NCBI GenBank assembly: GCA_937907485.1
Contig: CALESR010000331.1
Location: 1 to 15,679 of the forward strand
Source: an uncultured Paracoccaceae bacterium
Lineage (GTDB): Bacteria > Pseudomonadota > Alphaproteobacteria > Rhodobacterales > Rhodobacteraceae
Direction of reading: 5' to 3'
DNA: 15,679 nucleotides
The position numbers and the translations under genes are program-made. Positions 1 through 7,612 of this stretch are shown piece after piece. Position 1 is the stretch's first letter. Every line of letters starts with the position of its first letter. The notes under the pieces were generated by a model, which searched no databases, was not told where the DNA came from, and worked only from the letters and a program-made list of their open reading frames with translations.

Positions 1-1416
1 GGCAGCGGCGCGCACGCGCGCCAGCGGCGCGGCCGGATCGCCCTCGATCACCACCAGCATGCGGTCCGATCCCAGACCGGCGGCCTCCATTGCCGCCAGC
101 GCCTCGGTCACGTCGGCGCCGTTCGGCAGATAATCGCCATAGCGAAACCCCAGCCGCGACTGGCCCTGCAGCACCAGCAGCCCCACCAGCAACAGCGCGG
201 CGGCCAGCGCCACCCGGCCACCGTGCCGTCCGATCCGCTGCGCCACCGGCACGAGGGCGTGAAACAGCCGACGCGCGCGCGTGTCGCGCCGGGGCACGCC
301 CAGCAGCGCCATCAGGATCGGCGTCAGCGCCAGCACCGAGGCCAGCGTCAGCGCCATGCCCAACAGCCCGGCCCAAGCCATCGCGTTGAGCGACGGTGAC
401 GCAGGCATCAGCAACGAGGCAAAGGCGATCATCGTCGTCAGCGAGGTCAGCGCGGCGGCGGGCGCGGTCTGCGACAGCGCGCGCGCCAGGGCGGCGGGGC
501 GGTCAGCGTCGGTTTCGACAGCGTGTCGCGCGGCAAAGAACAGATGGATGCTGTCGGAAAACGCCAGCACGATCAGCACCACCGGCAGCGCCCCCATCAC
601 CGGGTCAAAGGGCATCTGCAGCGCCCCCATCGCGCCAAAGAACCAGCCCAGCCCGACAATCGGCGGCAGGGCCACCACCACGACGCTGCGCGCATCGCGC
701 AGCAACAGCAGTGACAGCGCCAGACAGATCACCACCGCCGCCGGAATCAGCAACTCCAGATCGCGGATCAACTCGGCGGCGATGGCGCGCTGCACTTCCG
801 AGATCCCGACATTCGCCACGCTCAGCCCCGACACCGCACGCGCGGCCTCGGCCAGCGCGAGGGCGAGTGCCTCGCCGCCCTGACCGCGCCCCGGCACGAC
901 GGCCAGCACGGCGGCGCCCAGATCGGCCGAGATCAGTTGCGCGGCCAAGGGGTTCTGTGCCCGCATGAAGGCCAGCCGCTCGGCAGGCGGCAGCGCGGCC
1001 AGTTCCGGCCCGCTCAGCCACGCCCCCTCGCGCCCCGGTGCGGGCAAGGCGGCCAGACTGATGACCTGCTCGACCCCCTCGACGAACTGCAATTCGAGGA
1101 TCAACGTTTCGAAATCGGCCAGCGCCTCGTCCGAGCCAAAGCCGCCCGACGCACGCACCAGCAACACCTCCTCGGCGCGGATCGGCGAGAACCGTGTCTC
1201 ATAGGCCCGCATCGCCTGCGCGCTGGGCGTCTGGTCGCCGATCAGGCCCGACAGGTCGACCTCGATCTTCAACAGGCTGGCCTGCCAGAGGGCCAGCGCG
1301 GTGACCAGCGCCAGCAACAGCCCCGGCACCACGGGCCGCGCCAGCAGCGCCGCAAAGAGCCGCGCCGGACCAGCGCCCCCGCCCGCGTTTTCCTGATGTG
1401 TCAAGCCTGTCTGCAT
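1..1416 (-). CDS. RND/MMPL-family transporter, 3' end cut by window edge
   Basis: The frame stays open for 472 codons from an ATG at 1416 to the window edge, so the C-terminal part lies outside. What is seen: one N-terminal membrane helix (about residues 28-46), a periplasmic-type domain (about 50-215), then a cluster of hydrophobic helices (about 221-240, 244-266, 274-294, 320-338, 345-373), a short basic loop and another helix (about 401-418) that leads into a second soluble segment. The stretch FSDSIHLFFAAR at about 286-297 matches the conserved helix of MMPL/RND proteins of the hopanoid-exporter/YdfJ-like type. Such proteins are inner-membrane, proton-driven exporters of lipids or hydrophobic compounds; the substrate here is unknown. 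Usual length is roughly 750-900 residues, so about half is present. No strong ribosome binding site precedes 1416, so the exact start is uncertain. It is divergent from the gene at 1513. Confidence 0.82.
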   Translation of the reverse strand, partial: MQTGLTHQENAGGGAGPARLFAALLARPVVPGLLLALVTALALWQASLLKIEVDLSGLIGDQTPSAQAMRAYETRFSPIRAEEVLLVRASGGFGSDEALADFETLILELQFVEGVEQVISLAALPAPGREGAWLSGPELAALPPAERLAFMRAQNPLAAQLISADLGAAVLAVVPGRGQGGEALALALAEAARAVSGLSVANVGISEVQRAIAAELIRDLELLIPAAVVICLALSLLLLRDARSVVVVALPPIVGLGWFFGAMGALQMPFDPVMGALPVVLIVLAFSDSIHLFFAARHAVETDADRPAALARALSQTAPAAALTSLTTMIAFASLLMPASPSLNAMAWAGLLGMALTLASVLALTPILMALLGVPRRDTRARRLFHALVPVAQRIGRHGGRVALAAALLLVGLLVLQGQSRLGFRYGDYLPNGADVTEALAAMEAAGLGSDRMLVVIEGDPAAPLARVRAAA

Positions 1417-1445
1417 GGCCGGGACATTAGCACGCGCGCCAGCCT

Positions 1446-1465
1446 CGGCAAGCGGGGCCTTGCCG
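1446..1465. promoter_or_regulatory. Perfect 7-bp inverted repeat in the divergent intergenic region
   Basis: CGGCAAG at 1446-1452 and CTTGCCG at 1459-1465 are separated by six bases. The repeat sits in the 96-bp gap between two divergent genes, and its right arm contains TTGCCG, a possible -35 element for the rightward gene. It could be an operator or a chance GC-rich palindrome. Nothing else supports a function. Confidence 0.25.
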
Positions 1466-1512
1466 CAACGCCCGCCCAAATGCTAGCGCAGGGAAAACAC
1501 AAAGGAATGCTG

Positions 1513-2382
1513 ATGATCCTGCGCGATCGCCCCGATGGCACGAGGGTCAGGGACTTGCCCCGCCTGCGCCGCATCATGCCCTTCATCATGCCGCGCCGGT
1601 CGGATGCCGTGGTCTATTTCGAACAGGTGATCGATCTGGGCGCGACGCAGGACTATCTGGCGCGCTGGAATGCCGATCCGGCGCGGCCCCGCCTGACCCT
1701 GTTCCATATCCTGCTCGCGGCCGGGGCGCGCACGCTGCACCAGCGCCCCCGGCTGAACCGCTTTGTCGCCGGGCGGCGGCTGTGGCAGCGCAATACGGTC
1801 GAGATGTCCGTCTCGGTCATCAAGGCCAAGGACGACGACGCCAGACTGACCGTGGTCAAGCAGGAGTTTCCGGCCGGGCAGGGGCTGGCCGCCACCCGCA
1901 CCCGCATCGAAGAGGCCACCGCCAATGGCCGCAGCCACCGGCCCACGGCCTCGGAGGTCGAGGTCGATCTGGTCACCCGCCTGCCGCGGTTCGTGTTGTC
2001 GTTTCTGGTGGCGCTGCAGCGTTGGGCCGACCACTGGAACCTGCTGCCCGCCAGCCTGATCCGCAACGACCCGCTCTATTCCTCGTTGATGGTGACGAAT
2101 CTGGGCTCCATCGGCATCGATGCCGCGTGGCACCACATGTATGAACACGGCACGCTGTCGATCTTCGTGGCGATGGGCAAGGCGGGGCCAATGCCCTTTG
2201 TCACCGAGGACGGGGGGCTGGCGGTGCGCTCCGGGCTGAAGCTGTGCTATGCCTTTGACGAGAGGGTCGCGGACGGGTATTACGCCGCGCGCTCGCTCGA
2301 CTTGCTGCAATCGCTGGTCGAACAGCCCTGGTTGCTGGAGACCGCCGAGGACAACGGTCCGGGCGCCTCAGATCAGGCGTGA
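1513..2382 (+). CDS. 2-oxoacid dehydrogenase E2-like acyltransferase-fold protein, catalytic His replaced by Glu
   Basis: The 289-residue product resembles the CAT-fold catalytic domain of lipoamide acyltransferases (E2) but has no lipoyl or peripheral-subunit-binding domain. Family features seen are LTLFHILLAAGARTL (about 61-75), SLMVTNLGSIGIDA (191-204) and a C-terminal FDERVADG (248-255). In E2 enzymes the last motif reads DHRxxDG, where the His is the catalytic base. Here that position is Glu250, so normal acyl transfer is doubtful; a different reaction or a structural role is possible. The start at 1513 is favoured because AAAGGA ends 6 nt upstream; ATG 1507 is in frame but sits directly against that site. 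The 3' end overlaps the convergent rnpA by 10 bp. Fold assignment is fairly sure, function unknown. Confidence 0.78.
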   Translation: MILRDRPDGTRVRDLPRLRRIMPFIMPRRSDAVVYFEQVIDLGATQDYLARWNADPARPRLTLFHILLAAGARTLHQRPRLNRFVAGRRLWQRNTVEMSVSVIKAKDDDARLTVVKQEFPAGQGLAATRTRIEEATANGRSHRPTASEVEVDLVTRLPRFVLSFLVALQRWADHWNLLPASLIRNDPLYSSLMVTNLGSIGIDAAWHHMYEHGTLSIFVAMGKAGPMPFVTEDGGLAVRSGLKLCYAFDERVADGYYAARSLDLLQSLVEQPWLLETAEDNGPGASDQA

Positions 2383-2780
2383 ATGCGCGCCAGCGCCCGC
2401 ATCAGGTCGGCGCGCAAATCGTCAAAGGGGCGGGTCGCGGTCTCGCCCGGCTTGCCGATCAGCACATAATCCCAGCCGGGCTGGCCATGCTGGCGCAGGA
2501 TGTCATGCGCAAGGGCGCGCAGCCGACGTTTCGCCCGGTTGCGCGCGACGGCATTGCCGACTTTCTTGGAGCAGGTAAAGCCGACGCGAATGCCCTCGGC
2601 GGGCTCGGCCTCGGCGCGCAGCCGGGCTTGCAGCAGAAAGCCCGCCACGGGGGCGCGGCGGGCACGGGCGGCGGCCAGGAATTCGCTGCGATGCTTCAGA
2701 ACCTGCAGGCATGACAAAACCGCCGGGCCTGCCTGTTCGCCAGCATCAGGGCTGGTTAGGGGCGCATCCGGCGGCGTCAT
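2373..2780 (-). CDS. rnpA: Ribonuclease P protein component
   Basis: The 135-residue basic protein is the protein subunit of RNase P, which helps the catalytic RNA remove 5' leaders from pre-tRNAs. The diagnostic RNR-type motif is present as AVARNRAKRRLRAL (about 77-90), preceded by RVGFTCSKKVGNAV (65-78), and the C-terminal WDYVLIGKP (103-111) fits the family. The N-terminal 20 residues are an extension of low conservation. The ATG at 2780 is chosen because AAAGG lies about 7 nt upstream. The gene sits 35 bp behind rpmH on the same strand, the classic arrangement. The usual downstream partners yidD/yidC are absent; a convergent gene overlaps the 3' end instead. Confidence 0.95.
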   Translation of the reverse strand: MTPPDAPLTSPDAGEQAGPAVLSCLQVLKHRSEFLAAARARRAPVAGFLLQARLRAEAEPAEGIRVGFTCSKKVGNAVARNRAKRRLRALAHDILRQHGQPGWDYVLIGKPGETATRPFDDLRADLMRALARIHA

Positions 2781-2803
2781 TGCATTGCCTTTAGCCTGGA
2801 CCT

Positions 2804-2818
2804 TGAGGCGTCGCCTCA
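2804..2818 (-). other. Hairpin at the rpmH stop codon, between rpmH and rnpA
   Basis: TGAGGCGTCGCCTCA is a palindrome with 7-bp arms around one central base. On the minus strand it begins at the rpmH stop codon. No T-run follows, so it does not look like a standard intrinsic terminator. It may be an attenuator, an mRNA-stability element or a processing site that makes rpmH expression exceed rnpA. The structure is visible; the role is inferred. Confidence 0.4.
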
Positions 2819-2950
2819 GGCGCAGAGGTTCTTGCGGCCGCGCGCACGGCGGGCGTTCAGGACGCGCTGGCCGCCCTTGGTGGCCATGCGGGCACGGAAA
2901 CCATGGCGCTTCTTGCGAACCAGGTTCGAGGGCTGATAGGTGCGTTTCAT
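2816..2950 (-). CDS. rpmH: 50S ribosomal protein L34
   Basis: The 44-residue, strongly basic protein starts MKRTYQPSNLVRKKRHGFRA, the near-universal signature of bacterial L34, and continues through MATKGGQRVLNARRARGR. It is a structural protein of the large ribosomal subunit. Length and sequence match the family throughout. The start is secured by the conserved N-terminus and a purine-rich AAAAGGACCGGAG just upstream of the ATG. It leads a two-gene unit with rnpA. Confidence 0.98.
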   Translation of the reverse strand: MKRTYQPSNLVRKKRHGFRARMATKGGQRVLNARRARGRKNLCA

Positions 2951-3018
2951 CGCTCCGGTCCTTTTGTCTTGGCCCGATTCCCGGATTGGAAGTCGAGGGC
3001 ACACATTCTGAAGGCAGG

Positions 3019-3047
3019 GCAATAGCCGCCCCTGCAGGGCAAGTCAA
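3019..3047 (-). promoter_or_regulatory. Sigma70-type promoter for rpmH-rnpA
   Basis: On the minus strand TTGACT (3047-3042) and TATTGC (3024-3019) are spaced by 17 bp. They lie about 70 bp upstream of the rpmH start, which leaves a short leader. The spacing is ideal and the -35 element matches consensus at five of six positions. No transcription start was measured. Confidence 0.55.
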
Positions 3048-3172
3048 CCAAGCCCGGCGCCCCAAGCCGAAAAAAGACGCGCGCTGCCGGGGCTTGTCAT
3101 CGGGCGGATGCGAGCCACAGTGTAACAGGGGCGTCCCTGTCGCCGTAATGCCCGAAAAGGACCGAAACGCCC

Positions 3173-3874
3173 ATGCCCGATGCCCTGCGCCGCTGGTTGC
3201 CCCTGATCCTGATCGCGCTGGGCGCCCTGCTGGGGCTGGTGCTGTTGCGCGAGTCTCTGAGCTTTGAGTCGCTGGCGCAGAACCGGGCGGCGCTGGTCGC
3301 CTTTCACCAGGCGCATCCGCTGACCATGCCGCTGCTGTTCATCGGGGCCTATGCGCTGATCGTGGCCTTCTCGGTGCCGGGCGCCATCTGGGTCACTCTG
3401 ACCGGCGGCTTTCTGTTCGGGGTGTTTCCCGGCGCCCTCTATAATGTCACCGGCGCCACGCTGGGGGCAGTGGCGCTGTTCCTCGCCGTGCGGGCCGGGC
3501 TGGGCGAGGGGATGCGCCGCCGAATCGAGGCCAGCGACGGTGCCGTGCGGCGGCTGTCCGACGGCATCCGCGCGAACGAAGTGCCGGTCTTGCTGACGAT
3601 GCGGCTGGTGCCGGTGGTGCCCTTCTTCATCGCCAACCTGATTCCCGCCTTTCTGGGTGTCGCCACCTGGCGCTTTGCCTGGACGACGGCGCTAGGCATC
3701 CTGCCGGGGGGCCTCGTCTTTACGTCGGTCGGTGCCGGGCTGGGCGAGGTGCTGGCGCGCGGCGAGGCGCCCGATCTGGGGGTGATCTTTCAACCGCATG
3801 TGATGGGGCCGCTGCTGGGTCTTGCAGCGCTGTCGGCGCTGCCCGCTGTCTTGAAACGCCTGCGGAGGGGCTGA
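3173..3874 (+). CDS. TVP38/TMEM64 (DedA-like, VTT domain) membrane protein
   Basis: The 233-residue inner-membrane protein has an N-terminal helix (about 8-25), a second helix (52-70), the Gly-rich re-entrant VTT-type stretch around GGFLFGVFPGALYNVTGATL (78-97), the characteristic RLVPVVPFFIANLIPAFLGV (144-163), and later helices at about 168-190 and 210-226. These are hallmarks of the TVP38/TMEM64/DedA superfamily, some members of which act in lipid scrambling, membrane homeostasis or metal resistance; the substrate here is not known. Ribosome binding is probably by AAAAGGA 11 nt upstream of the ATG. The stop lies one base before the next start, so it is probably translationally coupled to the disulfide reductase at 3876. 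A TVP38 protein beside a MerA-like flavoprotein is a recurrent pairing. Confidence 0.88.
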   Translation: MPDALRRWLPLILIALGALLGLVLLRESLSFESLAQNRAALVAFHQAHPLTMPLLFIGAYALIVAFSVPGAIWVTLTGGFLFGVFPGALYNVTGATLGAVALFLAVRAGLGEGMRRRIEASDGAVRRLSDGIRANEVPVLLTMRLVPVVPFFIANLIPAFLGVATWRFAWTTALGILPGGLVFTSVGAGLGEVLARGEAPDLGVIFQPHVMGPLLGLAALSALPAVLKRLRRG

Positions 3875-3875
3875 G

Positions 3876-5285
3876 ATGATCGAAACGGACATTTGCGTGA
3901 TCGGCGCGGGCTCGGGCGGGTTGTCGGTGGCGGCAGGGGCAGCGCAAATGGGCGCGCGAGTCGTGCTGATCGAAGGGCACAAGATGGGCGGCGACTGCCT
4001 GAACTATGGCTGCGTGCCGTCCAAGGCCCTGCTGGCGGCGGGCAAGGCGGCCGCCGCGCAGCGCCGTGCTTTTGGCGGGGTGGCGGCCGGGGCGCCGCAG
4101 ATCGATTACGCCGCGGCCAAGGACCATGTCGCCCAGGTGATCGCCCACATCGAACCCCATGATTCGCAAGAGCGATTCGAGGGGTTGGGCGTGACGGTGA
4201 TCCGCGACTGGGCGCGCTTTACCGGCCCGCGCGAGGTGCAGGCAGGGGGCCAGACCATCCGTGCGCGCCGCTTTGTCATCGCCACCGGCTCGCGCCCCTT
4301 TATCCCGCCGATTCCCGGCGTTCACGACGTGCCCTTTCTGACCAACGAGACGATCTTTGATCTGCGCGAGGCGCCGGGGCACCTGCTGGTGATCGGCGGC
4401 GGCCCGATCGGGCTGGAGATGGCGCAGGCGCATCGGCGGCTGGGCTGCCGGGTGACGGTGATCGAGGGTGCGTCGGCGCTTGGCCGCGACGACCCCGAGG
4501 CCGCCGCGCTGGTGCTGGCAAAGCTGCGCGCCGAGGGCGTCGAGATCATCGAGCAGGCACCAGTGCAGCGGATCGGTGGCCGCGCCGGGGCGATCGAGGT
4601 CGAGGTCGCGGGCGGCACACTTTTTCTGGGCACGCATCTCTTGGTCGCGGTGGGGCGGCAGCCCGCGCTAGACCGGCTGGGGCTGCAGGCGGCAGGCATC
4701 GAAACCGAACGCGGCGCGGTCAAGGTCGATGACCGGCTGCGCAGCACCAACCGCCGGGTCTATGCCATCGGCGACGCGGCCGGGCGCGGGCAGTTCACCC
4801 ATGTCGCCGGCTATCAGGCCGGCGTGGTGATCCGCGCGCTGCTCTTCGCGCTGCCCGCCCGGGTGCGCGCAGACCACATCCCGCGCGTCACCTACACCGA
4901 TCCCGAACTGGCGCAGGTCGGCCTGACCGAATCCGAGGCCCGCGCCCGGCATGGAGCGGCGCTGACCGTGCTGAGACTGGGGTTCGACGCCAATGACCGC
5001 GCGCTGGCCGAGGGGCACGGCGAGGGCCTCATCAAGCTGATGGTGCACAAGGGGCGGCCGGTCGGCGTCACCATCGCCGGGCCCGGCGCGGGCGAAATGA
5101 TCGGCCTCTGGTCGCTCGCCCTCGCCAATCGGCTGAAGCTGGGCGCGATTGCCGCGACGGTTTTCCCGTATCCGACGCTGCAAGAGCTTTCCAAACGGAT
5201 CGCTGGCGCCTATTTTACCCCGAAACTGTTTGATAATCCTTTGATCAAGCGGGTTGTTCGGGGCGTGCAGCGCTGGATTCCCTGA
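3876..5285 (+). CDS. FAD-dependent pyridine nucleotide-disulfide oxidoreductase (MerA/Lpd-like)
   Basis: The 469-residue flavoprotein starts with the FAD dinucleotide fold (VIGAGSGG, 8-15). The redox-active disulfide follows as GGDCLNYGCVPSK, with Cys41 and Cys46 in CxxxxC spacing. An NAD(P)H-binding Rossmann motif is at GGGPIGLEMA (174-183), the second FAD contact at VYAIGDAA (295-302), and the dimerisation domain runs from about 335. In dihydrolipoamide dehydrogenase and glutathione reductase a His-x-x-Glu pair closes the active site; here the segment reads FPYPTLQELSK, so the His is a Tyr, as in mercuric-reductase-like proteins. The N-terminal metal-binding domain and C-terminal Cys pair of true MerA are missing. 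It is therefore probably neither Lpd nor mercuric reductase; the substrate is open. GGAGG lies 7 nt before the ATG, inside the end of the TVP38 gene. Confidence 0.9.
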   Translation: MIETDICVIGAGSGGLSVAAGAAQMGARVVLIEGHKMGGDCLNYGCVPSKALLAAGKAAAAQRRAFGGVAAGAPQIDYAAAKDHVAQVIAHIEPHDSQERFEGLGVTVIRDWARFTGPREVQAGGQTIRARRFVIATGSRPFIPPIPGVHDVPFLTNETIFDLREAPGHLLVIGGGPIGLEMAQAHRRLGCRVTVIEGASALGRDDPEAAALVLAKLRAEGVEIIEQAPVQRIGGRAGAIEVEVAGGTLFLGTHLLVAVGRQPALDRLGLQAAGIETERGAVKVDDRLRSTNRRVYAIGDAAGRGQFTHVAGYQAGVVIRALLFALPARVRADHIPRVTYTDPELAQVGLTESEARARHGAALTVLRLGFDANDRALAEGHGEGLIKLMVHKGRPVGVTIAGPGAGEMIGLWSLALANRLKLGAIAATVFPYPTLQELSKRIAGAYFTPKLFDNPLIKRVVRGVQRWIP

Positions 5286-5307
5286 CAGCCCCACCCACAG
5301 GTCGGGC

Positions 5308-6696
5308 ATGTTCTTTCGGACGCTTTCGGGCCGATTCCTGCTGTTGACACTGATCTTCGTCCTTCTGGCCGAGGTGCTCGTCTTTGTGCCCGCGGTCGCC
5401 CGCTTTCGCGAGGATTACCTGCTGACCCGTCTGGAGCGCGCGCAGATTGCCGCGCTGGCGCTCCTGGCCTCGGACGGGCAGATTTCCGACAAGCTGGCCG
5501 AGGAACTGCTGGCCACCGCCGGGGTCTATAACGTCGTGCTGCGGCGCGATGCGGTGCGCGAACTGGTGCTGTCCTCGCCGGTGCCGGGGCCTGCGGTGGC
5601 GACCTATGACCTGCGCGACAGCCAGCCCTTGACGATGATGCGCGACGGTCTGGCCTCGCTCTTTGCGCCTGATGGCACCATCGTCCGGCTGATCGGCGAC
5701 CCGGTGCAAGAGGCCGGTCTGCTGATCGAAGTCACGATGAACGCCGACCCGCTGCGCGATTCGTTGCGCGACTATGCCCGGCGTATCCTGCTGATCTCGG
5801 GAATGATTACACTGGCCATTGCGGCGCTGCTGTTTGGCTCGGTGCGTTATCTGATCGTGCGGCCGATCCGCGGCGTCATGGCCTCGATGTCGGCCTATGC
5901 CAAGGCGCCGGAGGACGCGCGCCGCATCATCGCCCCGGCCTCGCGCGTGACCGAATTGCGCGCCGCGGAAGAGGCCCTGCAGCACATGCAAGAGGATCTC
6001 ACAGCCGCCCTGCGGCAAAAGGAGCGTCTGGCGCAACTGGGCGGTGCCGTGGCGCGCATCAGCCATGACCTGCGCAACATTCTGGCCACCGCCTCGCTGG
6101 TCGCCGACCGGATGGAGGGCTCGTCCGACCCTGCCGTCACTCGCGCCGCGCCGAAACTGCTCAACTCGCTGTCGCGCGCGGTGAACCTGTGCGAGGCGAC
6201 GCTGGCCTTCGGCAAGGCCGAGGAACCGCCGCCGCGCCTGACCCAGTTCACCCTGCGCCCGATGGTCGAGGATCTGGTCGACAGCGAAAGATTGGCCTGC
6301 GCCGGGGGCGATTGCCCGGTCGAGCTGTTGATCGACGTTCCGCCGACGCTGACCCTGCGCGCCGATCACGAGCAGATCTTTCGCGTGCTGAGCAACCTCG
6401 TGCGCAACGCCCGGCAGGCGATCGAGGCCACGGGCAAGCCCGGCTCGGTCGAGGTCAGCGCCCGCGACCTTGATGACGCGACGATCATCCGTGTCATCGA
6501 CACCGGCCCCGGCCTGCCCGCGCGCGCAAAAGAGAACCTGTTTGCCGCGTTTCAGGGCGGCGCACGCAAGGGCGGCACCGGTCTGGGGTTGGTGATCGCT
6601 GCCGAACTGGTGCGCGGTCACGGTGGGCGGTTGGACCTCGTGCGGTCCGACGCCGAAGGCACCGAATTCTGCCTGACCCTGCCGCACGGCGCGTGA
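5308..6696 (+). CDS. Membrane-bound sensor histidine kinase, no adjacent response regulator
   Basis: The 462-residue kinase has two membrane helices (about 8-30 and 159-182) that enclose a periplasmic sensor of about 125 residues without a recognised fold. A HAMP-like segment follows (183-235), then the H-box ISHDLRNILA with His253 as the likely phospho-acceptor. The ATPase domain has an N-box (LSNLVRNARQAIEA, 361-374), G1 (DTGPGLP, 398-404) and G2 (GGTGLGLVIAAELV, 422-435). All catalytic parts are therefore present. The ATG at 5308 is chosen because it gives a proper first helix; AGG lies about 8 nt upstream and the preceding stop is 22 bp away, so it is probably cotranscribed with the flavoprotein and the TVP38 protein. 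No response regulator is adjacent. The input signal is unknown; redox or envelope stress fits the context. Confidence 0.9.
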   Translation: MFFRTLSGRFLLLTLIFVLLAEVLVFVPAVARFREDYLLTRLERAQIAALALLASDGQISDKLAEELLATAGVYNVVLRRDAVRELVLSSPVPGPAVATYDLRDSQPLTMMRDGLASLFAPDGTIVRLIGDPVQEAGLLIEVTMNADPLRDSLRDYARRILLISGMITLAIAALLFGSVRYLIVRPIRGVMASMSAYAKAPEDARRIIAPASRVTELRAAEEALQHMQEDLTAALRQKERLAQLGGAVARISHDLRNILATASLVADRMEGSSDPAVTRAAPKLLNSLSRAVNLCEATLAFGKAEEPPPRLTQFTLRPMVEDLVDSERLACAGGDCPVELLIDVPPTLTLRADHEQIFRVLSNLVRNARQAIEATGKPGSVEVSARDLDDATIIRVIDTGPGLPARAKENLFAAFQGGARKGGTGLGLVIAAELVRGHGGRLDLVRSDAEGTEFCLTLPHGA

Positions 6697-6749
6697 AAGC
6701 GCCGCCGCGCACCCGGCAAAAAACCTTGCGCGATTCTCGCAGGCCCCCC

Positions 6750-6778
6750 TTGCGTTGCCCGAAAGACGGCGATAGATC
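6750..6778 (+). promoter_or_regulatory. Probable promoter of the tRNA-Arg gene
   Basis: TTGCGT (6750-6755) and TAGATC (6773-6778) are 17 bp apart and end 12 bp before the tRNA, a good distance for a short tRNA leader. GATAGA at 6771 is an alternative -10 with shorter spacing. Confidence 0.35.
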
Positions 6779-6790
6779 ACCCCCCACAGC

Positions 6791-6867
6791 GCGCCCGTAG
6801 CTCAGCTGGATAGAGCATCAGACTACGAATCTGAGGGTCGGACGTTCGAATCGTTCCGGGCGCGCCA
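6791..6867 (+). tRNA. tRNA-Arg, anticodon ACG
   Basis: The 77 bases fold as a complete cloverleaf. The acceptor stem GCGCCCG (6791-6797) pairs with CGGGCGC (6857-6863), the D-arm follows GCTCAGC, and the anticodon stem TCAGA/TCTGA encloses the loop CTACGAA with anticodon ACG. The T-arm GGACG-TTCGAAT-CGTTC is canonical apart from one G-T pair. Discriminator G is followed by an encoded CCA. The wobble A would be deaminated to inosine by TadA to read CGU, CGC and CGA. The gene stands between the kinase gene and a decayed region, which fits an integration site. Confidence 0.97.
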
Positions 6868-6990
6868 GTTACTCCAAGGACTTAGGTGGGAATCGGTCAA
6901 GGCTTGCCTTGGCCTTACTGCCACTTGGCTACCACCGGGGCTGCACCCCTTGCTGTCCACCCACATGGTGCGCCAACCCGGACCGCCGAC

Positions 6991-7397
6991 TTAATCGCGG
7001 GTTTCGAACACCAGTTCGGGCAAGACCACCTCCCAGGCGTCGCGGCGGAGCGGGTGGTTATACTCCTGATCCCATCTTGGCGCCGCCAGTGCAGGATGGC
7101 CGCGACCTCGCCTCGCACGACTAATTCGCCGTCGGGCGGTTCAAATGCCCGGGCCAGCCGGGCAAGGGTTTGGCCTTTGGCGTTGTCGATCCGCCAGCGA
7201 TCGCCGTCGCGGATCAGTTGGACGGGGTCGCCGGGGCGCGTTGCGGCAATTGCGGCCAGCGACGGATCACCCGACCGCAGACGCCCGGCAAAGGACAGGT
7301 CCACCAGTTTCGCGTCGGGCGGCACACAACGCAGGCGCGCACGCGGCAGGGTGGCGGTGTCGGGATAGGGCAGCATTTCCTTGGCGGACAAAGGCAT
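6991..7397 (-). pseudogene. Frameshifted C-terminal fragment of a probable DNA helicase-associated protein
   Basis: On the minus strand a well-formed sequence beginning near LPYPDTATLPRARLRCVPPD runs in one frame to about 7080, ending EVAAILHWRRQD. It then makes sense only in another frame, which gives WDQEYNHPLRRDAWEVVLPE and ends LVFETRD at a TAA (6991-6993). Adding one base near 7075 joins the two parts smoothly, so this looks like a single-base loss. The tail recalls the C-terminal extension of some alphaproteobacterial RecQ-like helicases, but that is recollection only and uncertain. A TGA lies in frame upstream at 7412-7410 and no helicase motor domain is present, so the gene is truncated as well as frameshifted. 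It lies between the tRNA and a second fragment on the same strand. Confidence 0.5.
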
Positions 7398-7405
7398 CGG
7401 AGCCG

Positions 7406-7612
7406 TCAGTCAGGACGGTCAGGGTCGAGCGCGCCCGGGTCATGGCGCAGCGCGTCGAAGTCATCGTCGCTGACGCCACGCAGGATCAGGTCGAAGTCAT
7501 CGGCCAGCAGCCCCGCGATCTCGGCGCGCAAGGCCGCCTCATCCCACTCCCCCATCACGGTGAGCTTGTTGTCCTTGATCCGTGGTTCCGCACGTCTCGC
7601 CCGCGTAGCCAT
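7406..7612 (-). pseudogene. Fragment resembling the ParB-like domain end of a DNA methylase
   Basis: The 68-codon minus-strand frame contains RIKDNKLTVMGEWDEAALRA and EIAGLLADDFDLILRGVSDD. This strongly recalls the ParB-like nuclease segment that precedes the methyltransferase domain in phage- or ICE-borne DNA methylases, where the pattern is DNKL...GWDE..L..EL..L...DFDL...GF. Both the upstream ParB core and the downstream methylase are missing, and the residues before RIKDNKL do not look conserved. It is best read as a remnant of a mobile element. The ATG at 7612 may be incidental. Confidence 0.5.

Noticed and set aside
90..1204. Several open plus-strand frames of 60-200 codons, and a minus-strand one at 605-1021
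   Set aside because: They are Ala/Arg/Ser/Pro-rich shadows of the long minus-strand transporter frame, which has the recognisable membrane topology.
937..1506. Upstream extension of the E2-like gene to 937
   Set aside because: The added part lies opposite the transporter gene, is low-complexity Arg/Gln-rich, and a ribosome binding site is found only before 1507/1513.
6898..6911. CAAGGC-TT-GCCTTG palindrome after the tRNA
   Set aside because: The two-base loop is too tight and no T-run follows, so I do not call a terminator.
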